Positions 9,169 to 15,911 of a stretch of DNA of 42,809 bases are shown in pieces. Source of the DNA: Planomicrobium okeanokoites (GTDB lineage Bacteria; Bacillota; Bacilli; Bacillales_A; Planococcaceae); NCBI RefSeq assembly GCF_003428875.1, contig NZ_QQRS01000014.1, positions 1 to 42,809 of the forward strand, in the 5' to 3' direction. Position 1 is the stretch's first letter, and each line of letters starts with the position of its first letter. Made by a program: the position numbers and the translations under genes. The notes beneath the pieces are model-generated. The model saw nothing but the letters and a program-made list of their open reading frames with translations. It was not told the DNA's origin and ran no database searches.

Positions 9169-9263
9169 ATATCCGCATTCAGGGAAATATATCCGTGCTC
9201 AGAAAATTATATCCGCGTTCAGCAGTTTATATCCGCGCTCAGAAAATTATATCCGCATTCGCC
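9169..9263. repeat. 20-bp tandem repeat array 2
   Basis: Four full units plus a partial unit of the same 20-bp repeat as array 1 (core ATATCCGCRYTCAG), again ending in TTCGCC. The first unit is overlapped by a perfect 18-bp palindrome at 9162-9179 centred on GATATC. It lies upstream of the DsbA-like gene. The rest of 8965-9380 contains no gene I can support. Confidence 0.85.
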
Positions 9264-9380
9264 AATTCCCCTCTCGTCCAGCTACTTATCGATGCAGTCA
9301 TCCTCCAAATCTAATCACGTGTAATTCCCCCCAATTTCTTATATCCTATTATTTAACGACATTTTTGGAGGGATATGACC

Positions 9381-10025
9381 ATGAAGATTGAAATGTGGAC
9401 AGACTTTGCTTGACCATTCTGCTATATTGGCAAACGGCGTCTGGAAGACGCCATTCAGAAGATTGACCATCCGATCGAAGTGACGTACAGAAGCTTCGAG
9501 CTGGATCCGACGATAGAGCGGGATATCAAAGAAAATATGCACGAGAAACTTGCCAAGAAATACGGCATGACGATCGAGCAAGCGAAAGCGAATACAGAAA
9601 ATATGGTCCAGATGGCGAAAGAGTCCGGCCTGGATTATAAAATGGATACACTGATTCTAACCAACACCTTCGACGCCCATCGCCTGACCATGTTCGCGAA
9701 AGAACACGGCTTGATGGCCGAAATGACCGAACGCATTCTCCATGCCTACTTCACGGAGTCCAAGCACATCGGCGATCACGAAACCTTGGCGGACCTCGCT
9801 GCCGAAGTTGGCCTCGACCGCGAAGCCGTCAAAGCGATGCTTGCCAGCGGCGACATGGCGGATGCCGTCCGCGCGGATGAAGAAGAAGGCCGTCAGATCG
9901 GCGTTAACGGTGTGCCATTTTATCTGATCAATAAAAAATATGCTCTCACTGGCGCACAGCCGACTGAGCTGTTCGTCCAGGCTTTGCAGCAAGTGATTGC
10001 TGAAGACGAAGCGGCTGACGCGTGA
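9381..10025 (+). CDS. DsbA/FrnE-family oxidoreductase with in-frame TGA at the first active-site Cys
   Basis: Thioredoxin-fold protein of 214 residues. Translation from the ATG at 9381 (GGAGGG 8 nt upstream) reads MKIEMWTDFA, then TGA (9411-9413, codon 11), then PFCYIGKRRLE. FrnE/DsbA relatives have Cys at the TGA position (CPxCY.GK), so the motif here is UGA-Pro-Phe-Cys. The frame then stays open to 10025 with the cis-Pro region NGVPFYLINKKYAL and a normal C-terminus. A perfect 7-bp stem with a GGA loop lies 29 nt after the TGA. Either UGA is read as selenocysteine, or it is a nonsense mutation or sequencing error of a TGY codon. Internal initiation near 9480 would lack the redox motif. A terminator follows, so it is monocistronic. 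Confidence 0.75.
9436..9452 (+). promoter_or_regulatory. SECIS-like hairpin after the in-frame TGA
   Basis: GGCGTCT-GGA-AGACGCC: a perfect 7-bp stem, 3-nt loop starting with G, and 29 nt between the TGA and the loop. As I recall them, bacterial SECIS models need a stem-loop with a G at the start of the loop about 16-37 nt after UGA; this fits. It may also be chance in a coding stretch (RRLEDA). Confidence 0.4.
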
Positions 10026-10044
10026 CCAATAAAACAAGAAGAAG

Positions 10045-10088
10045 AGCTGTCGCCAGAAACCCTATGGGCTTTCTGGCGACAGCTTTTT
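10045..10088 (+). terminator. Rho-independent terminator after the DsbA-like gene
   Basis: Perfect 15-bp stem (AGCTGTCGCCAGAAA and its complement) with loop CCCTATGGG-type sequence, followed by TTTTT, 20 bp after the stop codon. Confidence 0.9.
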
Positions 10089-10148
10089 CATATACGCAAT
10101 TAGTATGGAAATTCTGCAATCGTTCTAAACTAGTATCTAAATCTTTTA

Positions 10149-10203
10149 TCGCTTTTCGCCTGCGAAAAGCATCCATTCAGTCTTTTGAATTTGATATTTG
10201 AAG
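10149..10203. repeat. Intergenic hairpin repeat, copy 2
   Basis: Second copy of the element at 9049, with an identical 32-bp core containing the GCTTTTCGC/GCGAAAAGC hairpin. Same orientation, also followed by a 20-bp tandem array. The two copies flank the DsbA-like gene. Confidence 0.8.
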
Positions 10204-10296
10204 AAATGGCCACCTTAATGGGGCTAATTAGGGTTTTATACAGCATTTTTTCATATTAGCGTCTGAATATCAGGAGATATCTGTAATCTTGGCATT

Positions 10297-10471
10297 AATC
10301 GGGCGTTCAGAAAATTATTCAGGCGCTCAGCGAGTTATTCGGGCGTTCAGAAAATTATTCAGGCGTTCAGTGAGTTAATCGGGCGTTCAGGGAATTATAT
10401 CAACGCTCAGCGAATTATATCAACGCTCAGGAAATTATATCACCGCTCAGAAGATTATATCGACGTTCGCC
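10297..10471. repeat. 20-bp tandem repeat array 3
   Basis: About nine units of period 20 bp. The units drift along the array from ATTCGGGCGTTCAG to ATATCAACGCTCAG, and the array ends in TTCGCC like arrays 1 and 2. It starts about 95 bp after the hairpin repeat and ends 37 bp from the stop codon of the minus-strand carboxypeptidase, where I see no ordinary terminator. Confidence 0.85.
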
Positions 10472-10508
10472 AATTTCCACCCAATATCCTCACCCCACCA
10501 CCAACAAC

Positions 10509-12077
10509 CTACCTCCCGCTAATCCCCAAATACTCCTCCAGCGTCAATCCGCTATTATAAACAGCCGTCGCGTTTTCGACGCCCAGGTAGCGGAAATGCC
10601 ACGGCTCGTAAATGTAGCCGGTGATGGCTTCTTTGCCTTTCAGATAGCGCACAATAAAACCATATTCATGCGCATTCGAAGCGAGCCACTTGCCAGCCGG
10701 CGTATCGCCGAATGAACCGCTCAGCCAATCACCCTCGCTTTCGGTACCGCCGAGATCAAACGCCAGCCCCGTCTGGTGTTCACTGTGACCCGGCAGTGCC
10801 GCAAATCGCTTGGCCTGTTCCTCGCCATGCGTGGCTACATAGCGATTATATAAATCCTTCTGGTACGAATAAGACCGGTAAGAACTGATGATGCTCAATT
10901 CGTGGCCCGCTTTCGCCGCATCCGCAAGCATCCGATTCAACGCTGACTGGGCTGTCGGATCGACGCCTGGCGCATAGCTTGGCGGAAGACCGTATTTTTT
11001 ATTGGCGACCAGAATGCCGTCGATATATGTCGGCTCAATCGCCGCTCCCTGGCTACTGCCCACTTTTACAGTCCGCGCACCGCTTTTATTGCCAGCCGCA
11101 TCAGTGGCCGTAACCACCAGCTCCGTCCCGCTCGCCTGCTGAGTAATTTTAACCTCGAATAAACCATCGGCACCAGAAGTGGCCTCGCCTATTTTCTCAT
11201 CCCCGGCAAAAACACGAACGACAGCTCCCGCCTCCGCTTTCCCGGAAACGGCCGTCGCTCCAGCTGCCACCGCATTGACTTCCGGTGCAGCCGGCGCGGT
11301 TCCATCTTTGACGGTCACAGTCACCGCCTCACTCTTATTGGCTGCCCCGTCCACGGCATACACCAGAATTTCCTTCCCGCCCTCTAATCGTTCGACCGGA
11401 GCAGAAAACTTCCCATCTTCCGCTTCCATCTCAGCAAGCTTGTCGTCACCCGCATAGATGAAAACGGTCGAACCAGCCTCCGCCTGTCCTTCAATCCGAT
11501 CATCGCTGTCAGTGACTTCAGCCACTTGCGGCGCATCCGGTGCTGTGACGTCGCGCACTTCAACCTCAGTCATCGCACTTTGGTTTCCCGCTGAATCAAT
11601 TGCCGCAATAAAAACTGCAGAACCCTCAGCAAGAGCAGCCAATGGCAAACTGAACCTGCCGTCATCATCCGACATCCCAACCGCCAGGAGTTCCTCATCC
11701 GACCACACTTTCACTTTGCTGTTCGGCTCAGCACTTCCTTCTATCGTTTCCGTCTTATCATCCACTTCACCGACAGCCGGCTTTTCCGGCGCCGTTTGGT
11801 CAATCGTAAATTCTTTCACAGCCGCATTTCCATTGTCGTCTGTCACTTCCAGCGTATAAGCGCCGTCTTCCGAGATGGCCGTACCGCTAGCGAACTCTTC
11901 ACCATTCAACTCACCCGTACCTTCACCAAAAATCGGCGTAACCGGTTCATTATACAAATCCTTTTCAACGCCCTGCACTTCTGGCGGCGTGTTGTCCGCT
12001 TCCCTCGTCATCACTAGAACCGCATCGACAAGGATCAGCACCATTAATACGGAACCCATTAAAATTCGCTTTCCCAA
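10509..12077 (-). CDS. VanY-type D-Ala-D-Ala carboxypeptidase with Ig-like repeats
   Basis: 522-aa exported peptidoglycan peptidase. Residues about 4-24 are a hydrophobic signal/anchor. Residues about 30-95 look like one Ig-like unit, followed by three clear repeats of about 80 residues (each with TAPxxP and ending DxAGNxS), of the bacterial Ig type. From about 355 comes the VanY domain: SYRSYSYQKDLYNRYV, GHSEHQTGLAFDLGG and EPWHFRYLG, supplying the zinc ligands His/Asp/His. The start is TTG at 12077, with TAGGAGGG 5 nt upstream; the next ATG (12059) would lose the positive charges of the signal peptide. It diverges from the RRNPP regulator. The role would be trimming stem peptides in the wall (inference). 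Confidence 0.88.
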   Translation of the reverse strand: MGKRILMGSVLMVLILVDAVLVMTREADNTPPEVQGVEKDLYNEPVTPIFGEGTGELNGEEFASGTAISEDGAYTLEVTDDNGNAAVKEFTIDQTAPEKPAVGEVDDKTETIEGSAEPNSKVKVWSDEELLAVGMSDDDGRFSLPLAALAEGSAVFIAAIDSAGNQSAMTEVEVRDVTAPDAPQVAEVTDSDDRIEGQAEAGSTVFIYAGDDKLAEMEAEDGKFSAPVERLEGGKEILVYAVDGAANKSEAVTVTVKDGTAPAAPEVNAVAAGATAVSGKAEAGAVVRVFAGDEKIGEATSGADGLFEVKITQQASGTELVVTATDAAGNKSGARTVKVGSSQGAAIEPTYIDGILVANKKYGLPPSYAPGVDPTAQSALNRMLADAAKAGHELSIISSYRSYSYQKDLYNRYVATHGEEQAKRFAALPGHSEHQTGLAFDLGGTESEGDWLSGSFGDTPAGKWLASNAHEYGFIVRYLKGKEAITGYIYEPWHFRYLGVENATAVYNSGLTLEEYLGISGR

Positions 12078-12126
12078 AGGAGCCCTCCTAAATTATCAGA
12101 ATTAATAACCCATTAAAATATCAATA

Positions 12127-12138
12127 ATTATATCATAG
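12127..12138 (-). promoter_or_regulatory. Likely promoter of the carboxypeptidase gene
   Basis: Minus strand reads TGATATAAT (TATAAT at 12132-12127 with an extended TG), about 50 nt before the TTG start. No convincing -35 is visible. Confidence 0.45.
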
Positions 12139-12240
12139 TGATGATTTTGGTAAGAACAGCTTCTAAGGAGTGCTTATAAAGAAGAAAATAAAAGCTTATT
12201 ATAAAGTAGGTATAAAGGTTCATAAAAAAATTCTAACAGT

Positions 12241-12263
12241 GCCTATTGTCATTGAAAATAGGC
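12241..12263. other. Inverted repeat between the divergent promoters
   Basis: GCCTATT-N9-AATAGGC, perfect 7-bp arms, about 40 bp upstream of the -10 of the receptor gene. There is no gene it could terminate on the plus strand, so it may be an operator. Confidence 0.35.
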
Positions 12264-12303
12264 TATTTTACTGGATAAATTTAGTGGTTTGAATTCATTC
12301 AGA

Positions 12304-12312
12304 TGGTATAAT
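12304..12312 (+). promoter_or_regulatory. Extended -10 promoter of the receptor/propeptide operon
   Basis: TGGTATAAT (TATAAT at 12307-12312). Transcription would start near 12319, so an ATG at 12323 would be almost leaderless; this supports the downstream GTG with a good ribosome binding site. Confidence 0.6.
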
Positions 12313-12388
12313 ATTTGAGGGAATGAAACTTAAGAGACCCGAAATAGATAGAGAAAGTGGTTTATCATTACAAGGGGGAAGTCATCTA

Positions 12389-13756
12389 GTGACTATGCTG
12401 CGTGAAATTTCTTCAAGTACTACTGTATACAGTAGTGAAGGAGCTGGTATATACAAATCAAAACTCGAAAATTATGGCAGAGGTTTAAGGATAAAGTATC
12501 ATCGCATTGAACAAGGATTATCTTTAAAAGAACTTGCTGCAGGAAACCTTTCGCAAGAAAATTTACGACTAGCCGAAATGGAACAATTTCCAGTAGAGGA
12601 CAAAGTATATAAAAAGCTCTGTCTTCGATTAGGTATTCCTTTAGATCCTTTCGTACTGCCTTTAATGGAAAATGGTATTTTGGAGTTGAAGTCATTACTG
12701 ACACACATTAAGAGCCGCTCGAAAATGATTGAAGCGTTCGATTATGTTCAAAATCAAAATAAAGAGCATTTGAAAGAAATTTACCGTGTTGAGTTATTGG
12801 TACATACAATCCGATACTATATCGTTACGGGCGATGTAAATGCGGCTTTAGAAACGTATGAACAGGCTTGTAAGTTTAAAGATTTGATGAATAGTCATCA
12901 GTTATTCTTCCTAAACAAATACAGAGGAAACATTTATTATTCTGAAGGTGATTATCAAGAGGCGATGAATATATATCAGGGCTGTTTGACATCCGCCCCT
13001 TTAGATTTGCCTTCGCCTGAAATGGCAGACCTTTATTATACGTTGGGTATTACATCCGGACAACTTGTAAAACCACGGGATGCGGTATATTTTGCGGAAA
13101 AAGCGCTTGAATTGTATCATAGTATGTTTTATCCAAAGAGAATAGCAGAATGTCATGTTTGTATTAGTTTGGCGGAACATAGAACACGTAATATCAAAAA
13201 TGGTCTAAATCATTTACAAATGGCAGCGAAGGTAATTGAAGAGGTCAATCTGCCGGAACTTGAGTTTATTGTTGAGTACAACTTTGGTTATCTTTACTTT
13301 TTATCCCAAGATTTCGAAGCGACGATACGGCATACGGAAAAGTGTTTGAGAATTATCGAATCAGGGAGCATCATCGAGGAACTTCGTTGCTATACAACTC
13401 TGATTAAAGCCAACTGGGAATTGGGGAGGAAAGACAAAGCCTTGAAATGGTGTGAACGCGGTACGCAGACTACGTATGAAATGGAAGATAGTATTTTATC
13501 CAATCAGTTTGTCGCTGAAGTATTCAATCAATTCCACTTGATGAAGGCATTGTTGTATGAGAACCATGAACGCTTTGAATATCTTGCTGAAATGGAAGTG
13601 CTTCCACATATTTTTGCCAAAGGTTATGATATGGATCAAGCCTACTATTGCACACTTGTGGCTGACCATTACCGCAGTGTTGACCAAAAGGAAAAAGCAA
13701 TGGAATTATATCGGAAAGCCGGAGCCATTTACAGAAAAGCAATATCTATTGATTAA
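12389..13756 (+). CDS. RRNPP-type HTH/TPR peptide-pheromone receptor
   Basis: 455-aa cytoplasmic regulator. Residues about 20-80 resemble an Xre-type helix-turn-helix (YGRGLRIKYHRIEQGLSLKELA ... LCLRLGI), as in NprR/PlcR. From about 90 to the C-terminus are TPR-like helical pairs, e.g. NKYRGNIYYSEGDYQEAMNIYQ and EKAMELYRKAGAIYRKA. HTH plus TPR array plus a small secreted peptide gene directly downstream is the RRNPP (Rap-Rgg-NprR-PlcR-PrgX) arrangement. The frame is open from an ATG at 12323, but the -10 at 12307 and AAGGGGG before GTG 12389 favour the GTG. The recognition helix is not strongly conserved. The gene ends 24 bp before the propeptide. Specific target genes are unknown. Confidence 0.82.
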   Translation: MTMLREISSSTTVYSSEGAGIYKSKLENYGRGLRIKYHRIEQGLSLKELAAGNLSQENLRLAEMEQFPVEDKVYKKLCLRLGIPLDPFVLPLMENGILELKSLLTHIKSRSKMIEAFDYVQNQNKEHLKEIYRVELLVHTIRYYIVTGDVNAALETYEQACKFKDLMNSHQLFFLNKYRGNIYYSEGDYQEAMNIYQGCLTSAPLDLPSPEMADLYYTLGITSGQLVKPRDAVYFAEKALELYHSMFYPKRIAECHVCISLAEHRTRNIKNGLNHLQMAAKVIEEVNLPELEFIVEYNFGYLYFLSQDFEATIRHTEKCLRIIESGSIIEELRCYTTLIKANWELGRKDKALKWCERGTQTTYEMEDSILSNQFVAEVFNQFHLMKALLYENHERFEYLAEMEVLPHIFAKGYDMDQAYYCTLVADHYRSVDQKEKAMELYRKAGAIYRKAISID

Positions 13757-13780
13757 TCAAAAAACAGGGGGAATATCAAC

Positions 13781-14077
13781 ATGATAAGAAAAGTCGGTTT
13801 AACTTTAGCGGTAGTTACATTCGGATTGGTTGGCGTTCTAGCAAACGACGGGTTCACTACATATGAAGATAATAATACAGCTACAATTAAAGAAGTTTCT
13901 GGAGTGACAGTCGAAACAGCGAATCCTTGGTCTGTTAAACACGATGTAGCTATTCTTTGGCCGCAGCCTTGGTCTATTAAACATGACGTAGCTATTCTTT
14001 GGCCGCAGCCTTGGTCTGTTAAACATGATGTAGCTATTCTTTGGCCGCAGCCCTGGTCTGTGGGAATAAAAGCATAA
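13781..14077 (+). CDS. Secreted propeptide with tandem 14-residue repeats (putative pheromone precursor)
   Basis: 98 aa. Residues 1-22 form a signal peptide (MIRKV then a hydrophobic core ending VLAN). An acidic/polar spacer follows to about residue 47. From residue 49 come three tandem copies of PWS(V/I)KHDVAILWPQ and a fourth truncated PWSV, ending GIKA. At DNA level the three 42-bp units (13925-13966, 13967-14008, 14009-14050) differ at only one to three positions. AGGGGGAA precedes the ATG; the gene is 24 bp from the receptor and is followed by a terminator. The form fits an exported precursor cut into several copies of a signalling peptide. A repeat-bearing bacteriocin or adhesive peptide is the alternative. 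Confidence 0.75.
   Translation: MIRKVGLTLAVVTFGLVGVLANDGFTTYEDNNTATIKEVSGVTVETANPWSVKHDVAILWPQPWSIKHDVAILWPQPWSVKHDVAILWPQPWSVGIKA
13925..14062 (+). repeat. 42-bp in-frame tandem repeat inside the propeptide gene
   Basis: Three full units and a 12-bp partial unit. Units 1 and 3 differ by one silent change (CAC/CAT) and unit 2 differs by one silent and one Val-to-Ile change. This indicates recent duplication or homogenisation with the peptide sequence retained. Confidence 0.95.
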
Positions 14078-14096
14078 TATAATATAATTTACGATA

Positions 14097-14137
14097 CACC
14101 CAGGAATCCAATCGATTCCCGGGTTTTCTTTTTATTT
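14097..14137 (+). terminator. Terminator of the receptor/propeptide operon
   Basis: ACCCAGGAATC / GATTCCCGGGT stem with one mismatch, followed by TTTTCTTTTTATTT, 20 bp after the propeptide stop. Confidence 0.85.
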
Positions 14138-14230
14138 ATTTATACTACTTCACTCTATGCAAAAGTTACGGTCATTGCCTGACCAGAAATTGATGGTTAT
14201 GAGGCTCTTAACAATCCCGAAAAAAGAAAA

Positions 14231-14282
14231 GGCATCTCCTGTAATGTCGGCTACTACCAGCAGCTCGACGGGAGACGCCATC
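14231..14282 (-). terminator. Terminator of the GyrI-like gene
   Basis: Arms GGCATCTCC and GGGAGACGCC with a long loop. On the minus strand it is followed by TTTTCTTTTTT. It lies about 40 bp past the stop of the minus-strand gene. Confidence 0.7.
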
Positions 14283-14323
14283 TCAAAAAAATATTTACTT
14301 TCACTATGACACTGTGGCACCAT

Positions 14324-14809
14324 TCACTTCCTCACAACCGGCACATAAACCTCAAAATGCGGATCATCCGGATCCTGGTCCGCCGGATAATACTCATGCT
14401 TGATCGGCATATACGGATCCGAATAGTCTACACCAGCTTCCCTCAATGCCGTGTACTCGCTGTCGAACAGCCACTGATGCAAATCCGTATACGTCTGCTG
14501 GACATCTTCGCCTTTGGGATGCGCCGTCATCACATAAGTCCATTCCGGCACCCAGATCTCAACCATCCCCTCCGGTATCTCCTGCTCCTCACTCACTTCA
14601 TACACCGCGTAATGCGCAAAACCATCCTCGACCACATGATACGATAAACCAAGCTGAACGCCGGGATTCACCTTATGCTCCAATTCATCAGCACGCTCTT
14701 TGGCCTGCCGAATAACATTCTTTAAATCCGGCACGATTTCAGCAAACGTTCCCTCCCATTTCAACCCCACTGCCCGATAGGACGGCAGCGTAACAATCTT
14801 GTAGCTCAA
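14324..14809 (-). CDS. GyrI-like/AraC effector-binding-domain protein
   Basis: 161-aa single-domain protein with the GyrI-like small-molecule-binding fold: N-terminal YKIVTLPSYRAVGLKWEGTF, central GLSYHV...FAHYAVYEV, and C-terminal WLFDSEYTALR...PYMPIKHEYYP...HFEVYVPV are recognisable. It may bind a small hydrophobic ligand or inhibit a partner, but the ligand is unknown. The start is TTG at 14809, with GGGAGG 7 nt before it. It is a single gene with its own terminator and no neighbour in the same direction. Confidence 0.8.
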   Translation of the reverse strand: MSYKIVTLPSYRAVGLKWEGTFAEIVPDLKNVIRQAKERADELEHKVNPGVQLGLSYHVVEDGFAHYAVYEVSEEQEIPEGMVEIWVPEWTYVMTAHPKGEDVQQTYTDLHQWLFDSEYTALREAGVDYSDPYMPIKHEYYPADQDPDDPHFEVYVPVVRK

Positions 14810-14959
14810 TTAAATTCCTCCCTTTTATACACACTAATTTCGAATAAGCTTCGAAAGCCCTCACCTCTTAAAATAAATTCAACAATCAAGGAAATTATTC
14901 CTTCTCACACACGATCATTCATTACACACTCAGCATTTATCTCGCATCGCCGACGAACC

Positions 14960-14985
14960 GTTTATCTCATAACCTAAATGGGAAA
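14960..14985 (+). promoter_or_regulatory. Putative sigma-B promoter
   Basis: GTTTAT (14960-14965), 14 bp, GGGAAA (14980-14985). Compared with the sigma-B consensus GTTTAA-N12-15-GGGTAT this is 5/6 and 4/6. It is about 40 bp before the start of the small 53-aa gene. Confidence 0.45.
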
Positions 14986-15024
14986 TAAAACACTAAACTC
15001 TATCAAACGAAAGGAGCTGCCAAA

Positions 15025-15186
15025 ATGAGCGATAAGAAACAGTGGGATGAAGAGTTGACCGGAGACGAAATGGATGTCAACGCAGCTCAGCAGATCGCCG
15101 AAGGTGCAAAACAGGCTTTTTACAAAGAAGATTACAAGCCGAAAGATGATGAAGAAAGAGAACGGAAAAGCGAAGACGAAGAATAG
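15025..15186 (+). CDS. Small hydrophilic protein, 53 aa, unknown function
   Basis: AAAGGAG lies 8 nt before the ATG. The protein starts MSDKKQWDEEL and ends in a run of acidic and basic residues (KPKDDEERERKSEDEE). There is no membrane segment or cysteine. It has its own strong terminator and a sigma-B-like promoter, so a general-stress protein is plausible but inferred. I do not recognise the family. Confidence 0.75.
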   Translation: MSDKKQWDEELTGDEMDVNAAQQIAEGAKQAFYKEDYKPKDDEERERKSEDEE

Positions 15187-15196
15187 ATGACAGAAA

Positions 15197-15241
15197 GCAT
15201 CCGCTCCTAACATTTCTTTACTCTTAGGAGTGGATGCTTTT
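15197..15241 (+). terminator. Terminator after the 53-aa gene
   Basis: Arms AGCATCCGCTCCTAA / TTAGGAGTGGATGCT, one wobble, followed by TTTT. Confidence 0.85.
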
Positions 15242-15402
15242 GCAGTCCATCTTGGTTTATTTCCCAGGCAGGCAAACATATTTATATTTATTTCAGCTGA
15301 ATTTAACAAGCCTTGTTGAACTAACGCGCAGTTTCAGTGTAGAAAGGATAGAATAGTTAAAGAGTAATATAAAATACGGATACTAAAAGGAGTGGATTGA
15401 TA

Positions 15403-15801
15403 ATGGAAAAAGTCACACCGTTTTTAATGTTTCAAGAGGGCAAAGCAGAAGAAGCAATGAATTTTTACACATCACTGATTGAGGATTCAGCAATTTCAAA
15501 CCTCATTCGATATGGTCCAAATGAAGGGGGCGATGAAGGAACTGTTATGCAGGCAACTTTCACCCTGAAAGGCCAGGAATTCATGTGTATAGACAGCAAT
15601 ATAAAACACGAGTTCTCTTTCACACCTTCGTTCTCACTCTATGTCACTTGCAGCACGGAAGAAGAAATTGACAGCCTTTATCAAAAACTGAATGAAGGCG
15701 GACAAGCTCTTATGCCCATAGGTGATTATGGATTCAGTAAGAAATTCGGCTGGCTGAATGACCGTTATGGAGTTTCGTGGCAACTGAATTTACCCAAATA
15801 A
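15403..15801 (+). CDS. PhnB-like VOC/glyoxalase-fold protein
   Basis: 132-aa protein of the vicinal-oxygen-chelate superfamily, PhnB/3-demethylubiquinone-methyltransferase-like subgroup. The motifs VTPFLMFQEGKAEEAMNFYTS, QATFTLKGQEFMCIDS and DYGFSKKFGWLNDRYGVSWQLN are typical. These proteins usually have unassigned function. The frame allows a TTG at 15397, but the ATG at 15403 with AAGGAG upstream is preferred. It stands alone between terminators. A possible promoter lies around 15320-15356 (TTGAAC with a TAGAAA/TAGAAT region). Confidence 0.85.
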   Translation: MEKVTPFLMFQEGKAEEAMNFYTSLIEDSAISNLIRYGPNEGGDEGTVMQATFTLKGQEFMCIDSNIKHEFSFTPSFSLYVTCSTEEEIDSLYQKLNEGGQALMPIGDYGFSKKFGWLNDRYGVSWQLNLPK

Positions 15802-15861
15802 TAAGAAGAGCTTAATCCAGGCACTCCCTGTGTTTGGCGCAGGGAAGCGATTATTAAAAAA

Positions 15862-15900
15862 CATCCGATGCCAAGAATGCAATACTCTTGGCGTCGGATG
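15862..15900 (-). terminator. Terminator of the YrhK-like gene
   Basis: CATCCGATGCCAAGA / TCTTGGCGTCGGATG stem. The T tract (TTTTTTAATAAT) is on the minus strand, 11 bp past the stop codon. Confidence 0.8.
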
Positions 15901-15911
15901 GTCATATGCTT

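Noticed and set aside
9127..9324. Plus-strand frame of 65 codons through repeat array 2
   Set aside because: It is a translation of the 20-bp repeats, has no ribosome binding site and the period is not a multiple of three.
81..10471. CRISPR array as explanation of the 20-bp repeats
   Set aside because: Units are directly adjacent without unique spacers, too short, and no cas gene is present.
12323..12388. N-terminal 22-residue extension of the peptide receptor from ATG 12323
   Set aside because: The ATG is only 10 bp after the TATAAT and has poor SD spacing, while GTG 12389 has AAGGGGG at suitable distance.
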